The notes under the pieces are model-generated. The model was given only the letters and a program-made list of their open reading frames with translations. It did no database searches and had not been told where the DNA came from. This document shows positions 9,025 through 21,009 of a stretch of DNA of 64,000 nt, piece by piece. The position numbers were made by a program, and so were the translations under genes. The number at the start of each line of letters is the position of its first letter. Position 1 is the first letter of the stretch. The DNA is from Achatina immaculata (Eukaryota > Mollusca > Gastropoda > Stylommatophora > Achatinidae), in assembly GCA_009760885.1 (NCBI GenBank), contig CM019708.1, positions 14,486,531 through 14,550,530 on the forward strand, given 5' to 3'.

Positions 9025-12000
9025 TGTGGAAGACAGGTACAGCCCCACAGATGTGGAAGACAGGCACAGTCCCACAGATGTGGAAGACATGTACAGTCCC
9101 ACAGATGTGGAAGACAGGCACAGTCCCACAGATATGGAAGACAGGTACAGTCCCACAGATGTGGAAGACAGGCACAGTCCCACAGATATGGAAGACATGT
9201 ACAGTCCCACAGATGTTGAAGACAGGTACAGTCCCACAGATATGGAAGACAGGTACAGTCCCACAGATGTGGAAGACAGGTACAGTCAAACAGATATGGA
9301 AGACATGTACAGTCCCACAGATATGGAAGACAGGCACAGTCCCACAGATGTGGAAGACAGGTACAGTCCCACAGATATGGAAGACAGGCACAGTCCCACA
9401 GATGTGGAAGACAGGCACAGTCCCACAGATATGGAAGACAGGCACAGTCCCACAGATGTGGAAGACAGGCACAGTCCCACAGATGTGGAAGACAGGTACA
9501 GTCCCACAGATATGGAAGACAGGTACAGTCCCACAGATATGGAAGACAGGCACAGTCCCACAGATATGGAAGACATGTACAGTCCCACAGATGTGGAAGA
9601 CAGGTACAGTCCCACAGATGTGGAAGACAGACAGTCCCACAGATATGGAAGACAGACACAGTCCCACAGATGTGGAAGACAGGTACAGTTCCACATATAT
9701 GGAAGACAGGCACAGTCCCACAGATATGGAAGACAGGTACAGTCCCACAGATGTGGAAGACAGGTACAGTCCCACAGATGTGGAAGACAGGTACAGTCCC
9801 ACAGATGTGGAAGACAGGTACAGTCCCACAGATGTGGAAGACAGGTACAGTCCCACAGATATGGAAGACAGGCACAGTCCCACAGATGTGGAAGACAGGT
9901 ACAGTCCCACAGATATGGAAGACAGACAGTCCCACAGATATGGAAGACAGACACAGTCCCACAGATATGGAAGACAGACAGTCTCACAGATATGGATGAC
10001 AGACAGTCCCACAGATATGGAAGACAGACAGTCCCACAGATATGGAAGACAGACAGTCCCACAGATATGGAAGACAGGCACAGTCCCACAGATATGGAAG
10101 ACAGACAGTCCCACAGATATGGAAGACAGGCACAGTCCCACAGATGTGGAAGACATGTACAGTCCCACAGATGTGGAAGACATGTACAGTCCCACAGATA
10201 TGGAAGACAGGCACAGTCCCACAGATATGGAAGACAGACACAGTCCCACAGATGTGGAAGACATGTACAGTCCCACAGATATGGAAGACAGACACAGTCC
10301 CACAGATGTGGAAGACATGTACAGTCCCACAGATGTGGAAGACAGGCACAGTCCCACAGATATGGAAGACAGGCACACTCCCACAGATGTGGAAGACATG
10401 TACAGTCCCACAGATGTGGAAGACAGGTACAGTTCCACATATATGGAAGACAGGCACAGTCCCACAGATATGGAAGACAGGTACAGTCCCACAGATGTGG
10501 AAGACAGGTACAGTCCCACAGATGTGGAAGACAGGTACAGTCCCACAGATGTGGAAGACAGGTACAGTCCCACAGATGTGGAAGACAGGTACAGTCCCAC
10601 AGATATGGAAGACAGGCACAGTCCCACAGATGTGGAAGACAGGTACAGTCCCACAGATATGGAAGACAGACAGTCCCCAGATATGGAAGACAGACACAGT
10701 CCCACAGATATGGAAGACAGACAGTCTCACAGATATGGATGACAGACAGTCCCACAGATATGGAAGACAGACAGTCCCACAGATATGGAAGACAGACAGT
10801 CCCACAGATATGGAAGACAGGCACAGTCCCACAGATATGGAAGACAGACAGTCCCACAGATATGGAAGACAGGCACAGTCCCACAGATGTGGAAGACATG
10901 TACAGTCCCACAGATGTGGAAGACATGTACAGTCCCACAGATATGGAAGACAGGCACAGTCCCACAGATATGGAAGACAGACACAGTCCCACAGATGTGG
11001 AAGACATGTACAGTCCCACAGATATGGAAGACAGACACAGTCCCACAGATGTGGAAGACATGTACAGTCCCACAGATGTGGAAGACAGGCACAGTCCCAC
11101 AGATATGGAAGACAGGCACACTCCCACAGATGTGGAAGACATGTACAGTCCCACAGATGTGGAAGACAGACACAGTCCCACAGATATGGAAGACAGGCAC
11201 AGTCCCACAGATATGGAAGACAGGCACAGTCCCACAGATATGGAAGACAGACACAGTCCCACAGATATGGAAGACAGACACAGTCCCACAGATATGGAAG
11301 ACAGACACAGTCCCACAGATGTGGGAGACAGACACAGTCCCACAGATATGGAAGACAGACACAGTCCCACAGATATGGAAGACAGACACAGTCCCACAGA
11401 TATGGAAGACAGACACAGTCCCACAGATATGGAAGACAGACACAGTCCCACAGATATGGAAGACAGACACAGTCCCACAGATGTGGAAGACAGACACAGT
11501 CCCACAGATGTGGAAGACAGACACAGTCCCACAGATGTGGAAGACAGACACAGTCCCACAGATGTGGAAGACAGACACAGTCCCACAGATATGGAAGACA
11601 GACACAGTCCCACAGATGTGGAAGACAGACACAGTCCCACAGATATGGAAGACAGGCACAGTCCCACAGATATGGAAGACAGGCACAGTCCCACAGATAT
11701 GGAAGACAGGCACAGTCCCACAGATATGGAAGACAGACACAGTCCCACAGATATGGAAGACAGGCACAGTCCCACAGATATGGAAGACATGTACAGTCCC
11801 ACAGATGTGGAAGACATGCACAGTCCCACAGATATGGAAGACAGACACAGTCCCACAGATGTGGAAGACATGTACATTCCCACAGATGTGGAAGACATGT
11901 ACAGTCCCACAGATATGGAAGACAGACACAGTCCCACAGATATGGAAGACAGACACAGTCCCACAGATGTGGAAGACAGACAGTCCCACAGATATGGAAG

Positions 12001-13510
12001 ACAGACAGTCCCACAGATATGGAAGACAGACAGTCCCACAGATATGGAAGACAGACAGTCCCACAGATATGGAAGACAGACAGTCCCACAGATATGGAAG
12101 GCAGACACAGTCCCACAGATATGGAAGACAGACACAGTCCCACAGATATGGAAGACAGACAGTCTCACAGATATGGAAGGCAGGCACAGTCCCACAGATA
12201 TGGAAGGCAGACAGTCCCACAGATATGGAAGGCAGACACAGTCCCACAGATATGGAAGACAGACACAGTCCCACAGATATGGAAGACAGACAGTCCCACA
12301 GATATGGAAGGCAGACACAGTCCCACAGATATGGAAGGCAGACACAGTCCCACAGATATGGAAGACAGACAGTCTCACAGATATGGAAGACAGACACAGT
12401 CCCACAGATATGGAAGACAGACAGTCTCACAGATATGGAAGACAGACACAGTCCCAGAGATATGGAAGACAGGTACAGTCTCACAGATATGGAAGACAGA
12501 CACAGTCCCACAGATATGGAAGACAGACACAGTCCCACAGATATGGAAGACAGACACAGTCCCACAGATATGGAAGACAGACACAGTCCCACAGATATGG
12601 AAGACAGACAGTCCCACAGATATGGAAGACAGACACAGTCCCACAGATATGGAAGACAGACACAGTCTCACAGATATGGAAGGCAGGCACAGTCCCACAG
12701 ATGTGGAAGACAGGTACAGTCCCACAGATGTGGAAGACAGGTACAGTCCCACAGATGTTGAAGACAGGTACAGTCCCACAGATGTTGAAGACAGGTACAG
12801 TCCCACAGATGTGGAAGACAGGTACAGTCCCACAGATGTGGAAGACAGGTACAGTCCCACAGATGTTGAAGACAGGTACAGTCCCACAGATGTGGAAGAC
12901 AGGTACAGTCCCACAGATGTGGAAGACAGGTACAGTCCGACAGATGTGGAAGACAGGTACAGTCCCACAGATGTTGAAGACAGGTACAGTCCCACTGATG
13001 TTGAAGACAGGTACAGTCCCACAGATGTGGAAGACAGGTACAGTCCCACAGATGTGGAAGACAGGTACAGTCCCACAGATGTGGAAGACAGGTACAGTCC
13101 CACAGATGTGGAAGACAGGTACAGTCCCACAGATGTGGAAGACAGACACAATCAAACAGATATGGAAGACAGGCACAGTACCACAGATGTGGAAGACAGG
13201 TACAGTCCCACAGATGTGGAAGACATGTACAGTCCCACAGATATGGAAGACAGGTACAGTCCCACAGATGTGGAAGACAGGTACAGTCCCACAGATGTGG
13301 AAGACAGGTACAGTCCCACAGATGTGGAAGACAGACACAATCAAACAGATATGGAAGACAGGCACAGTACCACAGATATGGAAGACAGGCACAGTACCAC
13401 AGATATGGAAGACAGGCACAGTACCACAGATATGGAAGACAGGCACAGTACCACAGATATGGAAGACAGGCACAGTACCACAGATATGGAAGACAGACAG
13501 TCCCAGAACA
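9025..13510. repeat. 4.5-kb 27-bp minisatellite derived from an RT motif
   Basis: Roughly 165 tandem units of 27 bp: TCCCACAGATATGGAAGACA plus GGCACAG. Variants are GATGTGG for GATATGG, CATGTACAG, GACACAG, and a 25-bp unit ending GACAG. The left edge runs continuously out of a LINE RT reading frame; the first units encode WKTGTAPQMWKT. A block of 743-744 bp is repeated: markers at 9691, 9991 and 10371 recur at 10435, 10734 and 11114. The unit has no stop codon in any of six frames, which creates very long artefactual open frames (the longest at 9,026-13,603) on both strands. Confidence 0.95.
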
Positions 13511-13700
13511 GATACAGTCCCGCACTGCTGGCGAAACTCTTCGGATACCGCGCGTGGATTGAAGCTCCTCCCGGTCAAGGAAGAAACTGCGGAAAAAAAG
13601 TAAGGGTTGCTGTGCGGCGCCGATGTGAAAAGCTGAAGGAAAGGATAAAGTGAAGCCTAATCGATATGTCCAGTAGTATCGCTGCGAGAGCTACACATAC
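13511..13700. other. right flank of the 27-bp array
   Basis: Unique GC-richer sequence. The open frame that leaves the array (ending at 13,603 or 13,653 depending on frame) adds a short basic tail here with no recognisable domain. It does not look like the continuation of the RT seen at the left edge. Confidence 0.4.
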
Positions 13701-14020
13701 CACGGCTCCTCTGCTCTAGAGGCCGGCCACGTCCGAAACGCACCTACACTGGTGAAATATGTCTAAACTGGCATACATTAGGGGTGAAGCTTGATGGCCA
13801 TTCATGTCACGCCAAATCCGCTCTATAGGTCGGTCACGCCCGATATACACCCATACTGGCGAAATATGCCTAAACCAGGTCATACCATGGGTGAAACTTG
13901 AAGGCTACGCATCTCACGGTACCTCTGCTCTAGAGGTCGGTCACGTCCCAAACACGCCCATATTGGGATAATATGCCTAAACCGGCTCAACCCAGGGGCG
14001 GAAGTCACTAGTGGCGAGGA
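13700..14020. repeat. about 110-bp tandem repeat, 3 units
   Basis: Three diverged units start near CTCTGCTCTAGAGG (about 13,708), CTCTATAGGTCGG (about 13,830) and CTCTGCTCTAGAGG (about 13,923). Each contains CACGTCC/CACGCCC, a TACACTGG/ATACTGGCGAAATATG-like block and a GGGGTGAAGCTTGA-like block. The base composition is more GC-rich than the neighbours. It could be a LINE 5' UTR subrepeat, but I cannot show this. Confidence 0.7.
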
Positions 14021-14099
14021 TTCGTCCTCTTGGACACAAGCTCTATCCCGGTCACAACTAGGAAGGGTAGCGGCCACGACCACAAAATGCTGAAGTCGG

Positions 14100-14296
14100 A
14101 TACACTGGACCAGGGCAGTCTAGATGGGCAATCACCTCTCACCCGACGGGGATGTACGCGTATCCTAATCACGCTGAGGTTTTCCGGTGAGAAAGTCCAA
14201 CTCTGGCCTGGGTGGACTACCACCTCTCACTCAGCGGGGATATACTGATATCCAAAACACGTCGAGGTCTTCCGGTGAGAAAGTCCAACTCTAGAC
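14100..14296. repeat. about 97-bp direct repeat, 2 units
   Basis: Two copies of a unit containing CACCTCTCAC, GGGGAT and TTCCGGTGAGAAAGTCCAAC followed by TCTGG/TCTAG (the shared block ends near 14,200 and 14,293). It adjoins the three-unit repeat at 13.7-14.0 kb and may belong to the same GC-rich element. Confidence 0.7.
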
Positions 14297-14544
14297 TAAA
14301 CTGGTGCAACGAAAACCACGGTGTCACGCAATCCCGCTTCTGAGACCCACCAAGAATACAGGCTCAGGCCCTGCGATAATCTGCACCTCTTGTGGTCCTT
14401 TCGGGGATCTCGTGTGGTCCTTTCGGGGACCACATGGGGGACCACAGGACTTAACGAGGACCACAGGGGTAAGTTCAGTAGGATCACAGGGCGGTCTTGG
14501 TGGTAGAAGCGAACGAAGAAGAATAAGAAGATGCCTGTGAGACC
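14297..14544. other. GC-rich segment with GGACCAC repeats and a hairpin
   Basis: Short repeated GGACCAC and GGTCCTTTCGGGG words. TGTGGTCC (14,413-14,420) pairs perfectly with GGACCACA (14,427-14,434) over a six-base loop. I see no T-run or other sign that this is a terminator. Confidence 0.45.
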
Positions 14545-14935
14545 TGGACATTTAACAAAACATTTTGAATGTAAATGCTACAGAAGAGTTCATCAGATAT
14601 CATGGACACAAAAAAGAACAAATATATCCATACTACAAGAACTTAATACTGAAGAAGGATGGCTAGTAAAGAGGATTAAACAGAGAAAACTTAAATATTT
14701 TGGACATATTAAACGTCATGAGAATTTAGAGAAGACCGTCTTGGAAGGGCACACAATGGGAAAAAGAAAGAGAGGAAGACCAAGGTGAAGATAGCTGCAA
14801 GACATCGTTGATAATCTGCAAATGGATGCATCAGCAGCGGGGCATCTTTCTTACAACCGAATGGCCCACAGGAAAGCTGTTAGGGAAGCAAAGTTCCGTA
14901 AGGGATATGCAAATGACTGACTGACTGATGAATGA
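14545..14935 (+). pseudogene. LINE family 1 C-terminal region
   Basis: The plus strand encodes FECKCYRRVHQISWTQKRTN, then ILQELNTEEGWLVKRIKQRK and YFGHIKRHENLEKTVLEGHT followed by GKRKRGRPR. It is then stop-interrupted through the AAGHLSYNRMAHRKAVREAK region. It ends in short GACT/GATGA repeats, a usual kind of 3' tail for RTE-like LINEs. The 5' part is missing, so this is a truncated, dead insertion. Confidence 0.8.
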
Positions 14936-16380
14936 TGATGGTTATTCTGAAGAAGTGAAACAAACTGATAAAATATGTAAACCACAGTATATTCTGATCA
15001 ATTATAATGATGGCATCTTCAAGGCTTGAGAAGAAAAGCTGGTCAAAACGCTATGCAATGTCTAGATGGTGCTCCTTGTAACAGATGTATATGTTATACA
15101 GACTAGCTAAATATGTAATGGCTGATATATACCAACAATGGTGGAACTTCTAAGATCATCTCTTTGAAAAGTTTTGGCTTAAATTTTGAACGAAGGATTC
15201 TTGGTTTTTATTTTAAGCTTTTAATCAATTCTACCAAATGCTTAGCCAAGGATTCCAAGTTTCTATTTATCATCGCTATCTTTCAGCGGCAGATAACTTC
15301 TAGTTTACGTTTGCTAGTCGCCCGTTTCGCTCTAGTCAGTGAACATTTGTTTATTTCAACAAAAAAAAAAGAATGCGATGTAATAAATCCACCTCCCTCT
15401 TGTCATTTCAACAGGTAAAGTTATCATTCATGTTATAAATCAGTTATAAGCTAAGCAAGATGTGTAAATTCCTACTGCATGAGCTGAGGCAAGAACCATG
15501 GTACACATAGGAAGAAAGAAGATTACCTATGCTATTTTGTATCGTAAGGTGTCTGTCTTCAAGGCGACGTTAATGTCAGGTAGTTTTGCTGTCACTAATG
15601 TACCATTTAAAAAAAAAATCTATGACAACAACTGTGTTCATCATCATCATCATCATCATCATTGAAATGATATGAAAATTGTCAGAGATATTCTATTCAT
15701 CACCACTGGTTGGGGGGGGGGGGAGGGGAAGGTTTAGTTTCACTATTTTGGAACTGGGGATCAGAAATCGTTCATTGTAGATTTAGTTATTTTACAACAA
15801 TTCTTCCAGTTCGTATCCTTGTTGAAAGAAAGAAAGAAAGAATTATATGATGGAACGGGATGAATGATAAATACAATTTGCATCTTCTTAATACGTTCCA
15901 GCCATTTTTCCATGCGACACCACTCACCCACGTACCCCCCCCCCCCCCACACACACACACTCACACTCACACAGACAGAGTTTTCTTAAAGTGGACAAAG
16001 GTTTTTTTTTAAATACTACTATTGTTTATATAAAAAAAGTGTTTAGGTTAATGTCTTAAACTTCAGTGGAAAATGTTTTGAATATTCTGACATCAAAGCC
16101 AGAACATGTATGGCCATGCCCCCAGGGTGTAATGAAGCCGCTACCCAGGGCCAGCAACACAGCGAGGGCCCCCTCCCCCTTTTTTTCTTTTTATTTTTAC
16201 AGTTTACATTCCAGTATTAGAAATTTACAAAAATGTCAGAATATTACGAGATGAAATATATGAACTGTGTATATGTAGCCACTTCTTTCTAACTGCAGTT
16301 CATCAGATGCAGTTAGTTTTGAATTTATAAACTAAAAGAAAAGCACAAATTGTGATCAAATACAACAGAAGAATAACTGA
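14936..16380. other. unannotated region with microsatellites
   Basis: No supported gene. It contains (CAT)n at about 15,638-15,663, a poly-G run near 15,713-15,727, (GAAA)n near 15,825 and a poly-C/(CA)n tract near 15,934-15,975. Short open frames lack any recognisable domain. Confidence 0.5.
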
Positions 16381-16654
16381 AGGTGCATTGAGCAGCGTTC
16401 TCAGAACCAGAGATTCTGCATGCAAGAGCCTTTCCAAAGTTTAGAAGAAACATTCCTGTCTTGTCGAGCACTCCGGTATGAATGTACTCACCGCCGGATT
16501 TTCATTAGATTACATACTGACATGATAACCTGTAACAGATTATCAGCTCACATAAGAAAACAAAATACACAGTATCACATGTACGTCAAGGGACACAATC
16601 AACTTTATTGTAACGCGACGCTGAGGAAGATAACATGATGACGATCGGGGCAAT

Positions 16655-16725
16655 CTTCACAAAATCACGTGACGTTCAGTCACTATAAAAATACTGAGCT
16701 GGTTTCTGCAAGTGATACTAGCGGG
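16655..16725 (+). promoter_or_regulatory. possible TATA-type promoter
   Basis: ATCACGTGACGTTC (an E-box/CRE-like word) lies upstream of CTATAAAAATAC, the usual order for a RNA polymerase II core promoter. No downstream coding exon could be identified, so this could be chance or a retroelement promoter. Confidence 0.2.
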
Positions 16726-17284
16726 ACCAGTTGGACAGCTAGACCGCAGACTTTCCTTCAGTTCCTGGTTCGTTCCATCCTTTAATTGTTTTCATGCCTG
16801 CAGTCCTTCACAAAGTCAAGAACTCACAAAAACACTCGCATATATTTGGTAGTTTGTATTATTAAACACAGGTGCTTGTATTCTATGGCATTATGTGCAC
16901 TATGCAAATTTCAATGGCTTTAATGGAATATACGGAGTATCATATTCATAGAATTTGCCAGGTAAAAACATTTAAACAACACTGATCTATCAAGAGAAAT
17001 GAGAAAACTGAGCACAACAATACATGGAAATAACTAAGAGGAATAATGAAACAAGGTGTACATGTGCTACAACATATTACAAAATACATGAAAATATTTA
17101 ATATTGCTTTAATCCAACTCCTAAACTCTGTCTAAACTATGAAGTGAATGAAACAGTGTTTAAACTAAGCTAATGAAACACTGCTTAAACTGATGACAGT
17201 GCATTCTGTAAGATTCAGTGAAATTATGACCTGAAGTACACCCTGTGAGCCTTATGAAATCGTCTCTTGGCTGAAAAACTTTAA

Positions 17285-17610
17285 GAAAGATTGCTTCTGA
17301 TCACCTGAACCTCCCAGAACACATCCTGCAAACCTTCTCTCTGATCACCTGAATCTCACAGAACATATCCTGCAAACTTTCTCTCTGATCACCTGAACCT
17401 CCCAGAACATATCCTGCAAACCTTCTCTCTGATCACCTGAATGTCACAGAACATATCCTGCAAACTTTCTCTCTGATCACCTGAACCTCCCCATACACAT
17501 CCTGCAAACCTTCTCTCTGATCACCTGAACCTCCCAGAACATATCCTGCAAACTTTCTCTCTGATCACCTGAACCTCCCAGAACACATCCTGCAAACCTT
17601 CTCTCCCTAC
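17285..17610. repeat. 44-bp minisatellite
   Basis: About seven units of 44 bp with CTCTCTGATCACCTGAACCT, CCAGAACA and ATCCTGCAAACC/ACTTT (CTGATC at 17,341 and 17,385). Two unit types (CCTCCCAGAACAC and TCTCACAGAACAT) alternate. Confidence 0.9.
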
Positions 17611-17914
17611 AGAGACCTAAGAGCATGACCCCAGAAAAACAGCACAGATGAGAAAGAAGGAGAGTGTTTTACACATTTTTACCCTGCTGACAATGGTACT
17701 CATGAAAGTGACCCATATCCTTGTCTAATGGATCGAGAATATGACAATGGAGCAGAAGACAATTATTTTAATACATCCTCAAACTTGATAACCAACCAAA
17801 ACATGGTAACTCATATAGCACTAAGAAACATAGGACTAAACTAAACTCTCTTTTCAAAAACTCCACTTGCATTCTGATAAACATGACTAATGAACTAATT
17901 CATCATTCAGTGTT

Positions 17915-18525
17915 CTGGTAACCTGTGATGTTTCTCTAAAAACAAATAAAAAATAATGAAAAAAAAAGCATAACTTGTGATAACTTGTGATGTTTCACAA
18001 AAGAAAAAGAAGTAAAAAAGCAACCACACTGTGATAACTTGTGATGTTTCACAAAACAAAAAGAAGTAAAAAAGCAACCACACTGTGATGACTTGTGATG
18101 TTTCACAAAACAAAATACTGAAAACTAACCATTAAACAAGAAAGTAAAAACTAACCACACTCTGATAATTTGTGATGGTTAACTAAAAACAAAGAACTAA
18201 AAAACTAACCACACTAAAAAACAAAGAACTAAAAACAAACCACACTACAAACAAAGAACTAAAAACTAACCGCACTAAAAACAAGAACTAAAAACTAACC
18301 ACACAGTCTGATAATTTGTAATGTTTCACTAAATACAAAGAACTAAAACCTAATCACACACTTTGATAATTTGTGATGGTTAACTAAACACAAAGAACTA
18401 AAAACTAAACACACACTGTGATAATTTGTGATGGTTAACTAAACACAAAGAACTAAATGCTAACCAAACACTCTGATAATTTCTGATGTTTCACTAAAAA
18501 CAAAGAACTAAAAACTAATCACACT
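17915..18525. repeat. diverged tandem repeat, about 54 bp
   Basis: Repeated blocks of TGATAACTTGTGATGTTTCAC, then AAAACAAA, GAACTAAAAACTAACC and ACACTGTG. Spacing is near 54 bp in the left part and more irregular to the right. AT-rich, with no coding potential. Confidence 0.75.
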
Positions 18526-19799
18526 GTTAGTTTATATTAAATTTTCTGAACTTTCTGCCACAAGAGCATGCTTTTGCTACACCAGGTGAGAATGACCACA
18601 TTTTCATTTGACACAACAGGAAAACTAAATGATACAAGAAGCAGAGACAGATGTTAACTGATTAAACCAATGCTATCAAAGGGTTAATTGATATGAATAT
18701 AAAAAGAAATAAAAATTAGTTCCAAGGACATAAATGATAATTAACATTATATATAGCAACTGTTACTGATGGTCATTTATATTTTATACAAGACTGATAA
18801 CATTTTAAATAAATTACACTATAAGTATTTGTATGCAAAAAACTAAGACACAAAATATAAGTGTTAATATATATAAAATATAAAACAGATGGAGGCACTG
18901 CATTCTTAACACACCAAAAAATACTGAGTACATTTATGCACATAAGCTTGATACTTAAATGCCGTAAAACCCTAACGGTCTGTAAACTGATTCAGAGATT
19001 TTGAAAAAAAAAATTGTTATCACATTCTGAATACAACAACAAAAAAATAATGAAGGATAAAAACTGTGTTTTGTACATTCTAATAAACACAGAAGATTTT
19101 TTTTAAATGCACGTGTACTCAAATACAGTCATGCACTGTCTTATGGTCACAATGACACTTGGGACTGGGTGTTCAGTCATAAGTCAATTTGACTACGATG
19201 GTCATTACAGGGGAAATCTGACACAAAGTATGGTTCACTATCGTGTCATTTTATTTTAAGATCATGTTTACCATCTCTTGAAAATACTACCAGAATCCAA
19301 ATAAGGATGGTCAGAGCACGTCAGTTAATTAGAAAATATGAATTGCAGTACTGTAAATAAAGAATATAACTTCTCAGTGACACATAAGTTGGGCTCAACC
19401 ATCAACAATCTATCACTAAACTGCTTCATAGGTCACAGATTTGTCAACAAGCTTTCATGTTTGTTCTTGGTCATATACTGGCTCCAGCAGTTTATCAAGA
19501 ATCATCAGGATGTGCATCAGATCTGAAGTTGCTAAACATGATGTCTTTCGGCACAATACGAGATGGTTGGTCAGTCAACATCTAACAGGTATCATCAGTC
19601 ATCATATGCTGTCCAGTATACACAGAGGGATGTTGGATCATCTATGGACATGTCCTGAGTATGGTGAAGATAATCTGAACTAAAAAACACAAGACGATAC
19701 ACATATGCACATACACCAATGTGCATACATTCTGTACATATTAAACAGTGATGTAATGTGCTTGATCATGTCTTTTTGTCTTGTGGTAGATTTACAGTG
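18526..19799. other. unannotated AT-rich region
   Basis: No repeat array or recognised domain. Short open frames at 19,338-19,683 have no features supporting a gene. Confidence 0.4.
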
Positions 19800-20290
19800 T
19801 ATCTGACATCTTACATCCTTCCCGCGTCACTGAACATCACATAGGGATTGCAAGGTAATTCACCAAGTTTTCTTGCTTCCAGCAAGCTTTTCAACCTCAT
19901 CAAGGGATTTTATGCCCACTAAACTGGATTCTCTTAACAATGCCCTCTTTAGAGTTTCAAGTGGTCGACCTCTTTTTCTTCTCCCTGTTGTGTTCCACTT
20001 GACAGCTTGTTATGAGATTCTCAGTTTGTTCTCATCATGTGTCTGACATATGTCCATCTCCTTTTTCTGATCACCCATGAGACAGGTTGTTGTTCGCTCA
20101 TCTGCTATATCTCTGCACTGTTCTTGAATTCACTCCACATTATAGTTTATTTCTTAGGCATTTGTTTTCAAAAGAGTCTAATTTATTGTCTATTTCTTTA
20201 GTTGATTTCCAGCTTTTGCATGCATAAATGAAGGTGGATAGTACATCTGAATTGACTAATCTTAGTTTGGTTTTACAGTGTATGCAGAAC
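19800..20290 (-). pseudogene. RTE-like LINE family 2, C-terminal fragment
   Basis: The minus strand matches the 3' portion of the near-full-length element at 49,269-52,310. It has the CACATAGGG...GCAAGGTAATTCACC 3' end, the GLTSGRPRETLKR-like region and a block matching 49,665-49,755. Heavy base changes, no intact frame. 5'-truncated insertion. Confidence 0.7.
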
Positions 20291-21005
20291 AGAAAATGTT
20301 TTGTAAATAATCACAAAATGGATCACATCACATTGAGCAGTCCTTTAGGATCTTGGCCATAAGTACAAATAGCCATAAACTCAATCAGCTGTAAGTCAGT
20401 GCATGAATGTGTATGTGCTGCAGTTCTCATACAAACCTCATTACTGAGATTAGGGCTGTGAAAGAGAAAATGGAGAAGGAACAAAGATGTCAACACCTGT
20501 ATGTGCACTAATGATAAAGACAAAAACATTACAACACTCTCAATGTGAATCACACTCTATGAACATAACAATTCTAAGTGAATCACGTTAAGACTTATCA
20601 ACTTAAACCATCAATGTGATCCACATTAAGACCATCAACACTCAAAATAATCATATTAACACTGTGAATCACATTAGTACTATTACATACATCGTCAATC
20701 ACACATTTTTCACATTTATACACTTCACTTTCACTTTCACAGGTAATGTTTTCACATTTACAAACAATATTTTCATATTTACAGAACTCCATACCCCACA
20801 CGACAGCTGGCAGCAGAACTGCACGTATAACTCCAAAGCGTTAGCAACTCAACAAAAAAAAAAAAAGAACTCCGAAAGTCTGAAAACAGGGCAATAAAGT
20901 ATCTGAAATGCTATAATCGACATTGGCTACAGATGTTCACTATTACACAAAAACATTCCTTGAATAATATCTACCACAGCTACAACCCTTTAGATTCACA
21001 CAACT
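20291..21005. other. unannotated region
   Basis: AT-rich, with loosely repeated words such as GAATCACATTAA/ACCATCAA near 20,550-20,690, not regular enough to call an array. Confidence 0.4.
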
Positions 21006-21009
21006 TCTG

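Noticed and set aside
8970..13500. CRISPR-like regularity of 27-bp units
   Set aside because: Units are directly contiguous with no unique spacers, and the context is eukaryotic. It is a minisatellite.
9026..13603. 1,525-codon open frame and several other frames of 250-1,200 codons on both strands
   Set aside because: All are translations of the 27-bp minisatellite, whose unit has no stop in any of six frames. There is no domain, and the frames are in conflict with each other.
14413..14434. Hairpin as a transcription terminator
   Set aside because: The stem is perfect but there is no T-run, and the window is eukaryotic, where such terminators are not expected.
19338..19683. Two overlapping short plus-strand frames as a small gene
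   Set aside because: No domain, signal peptide, splice support or conservation evidence.
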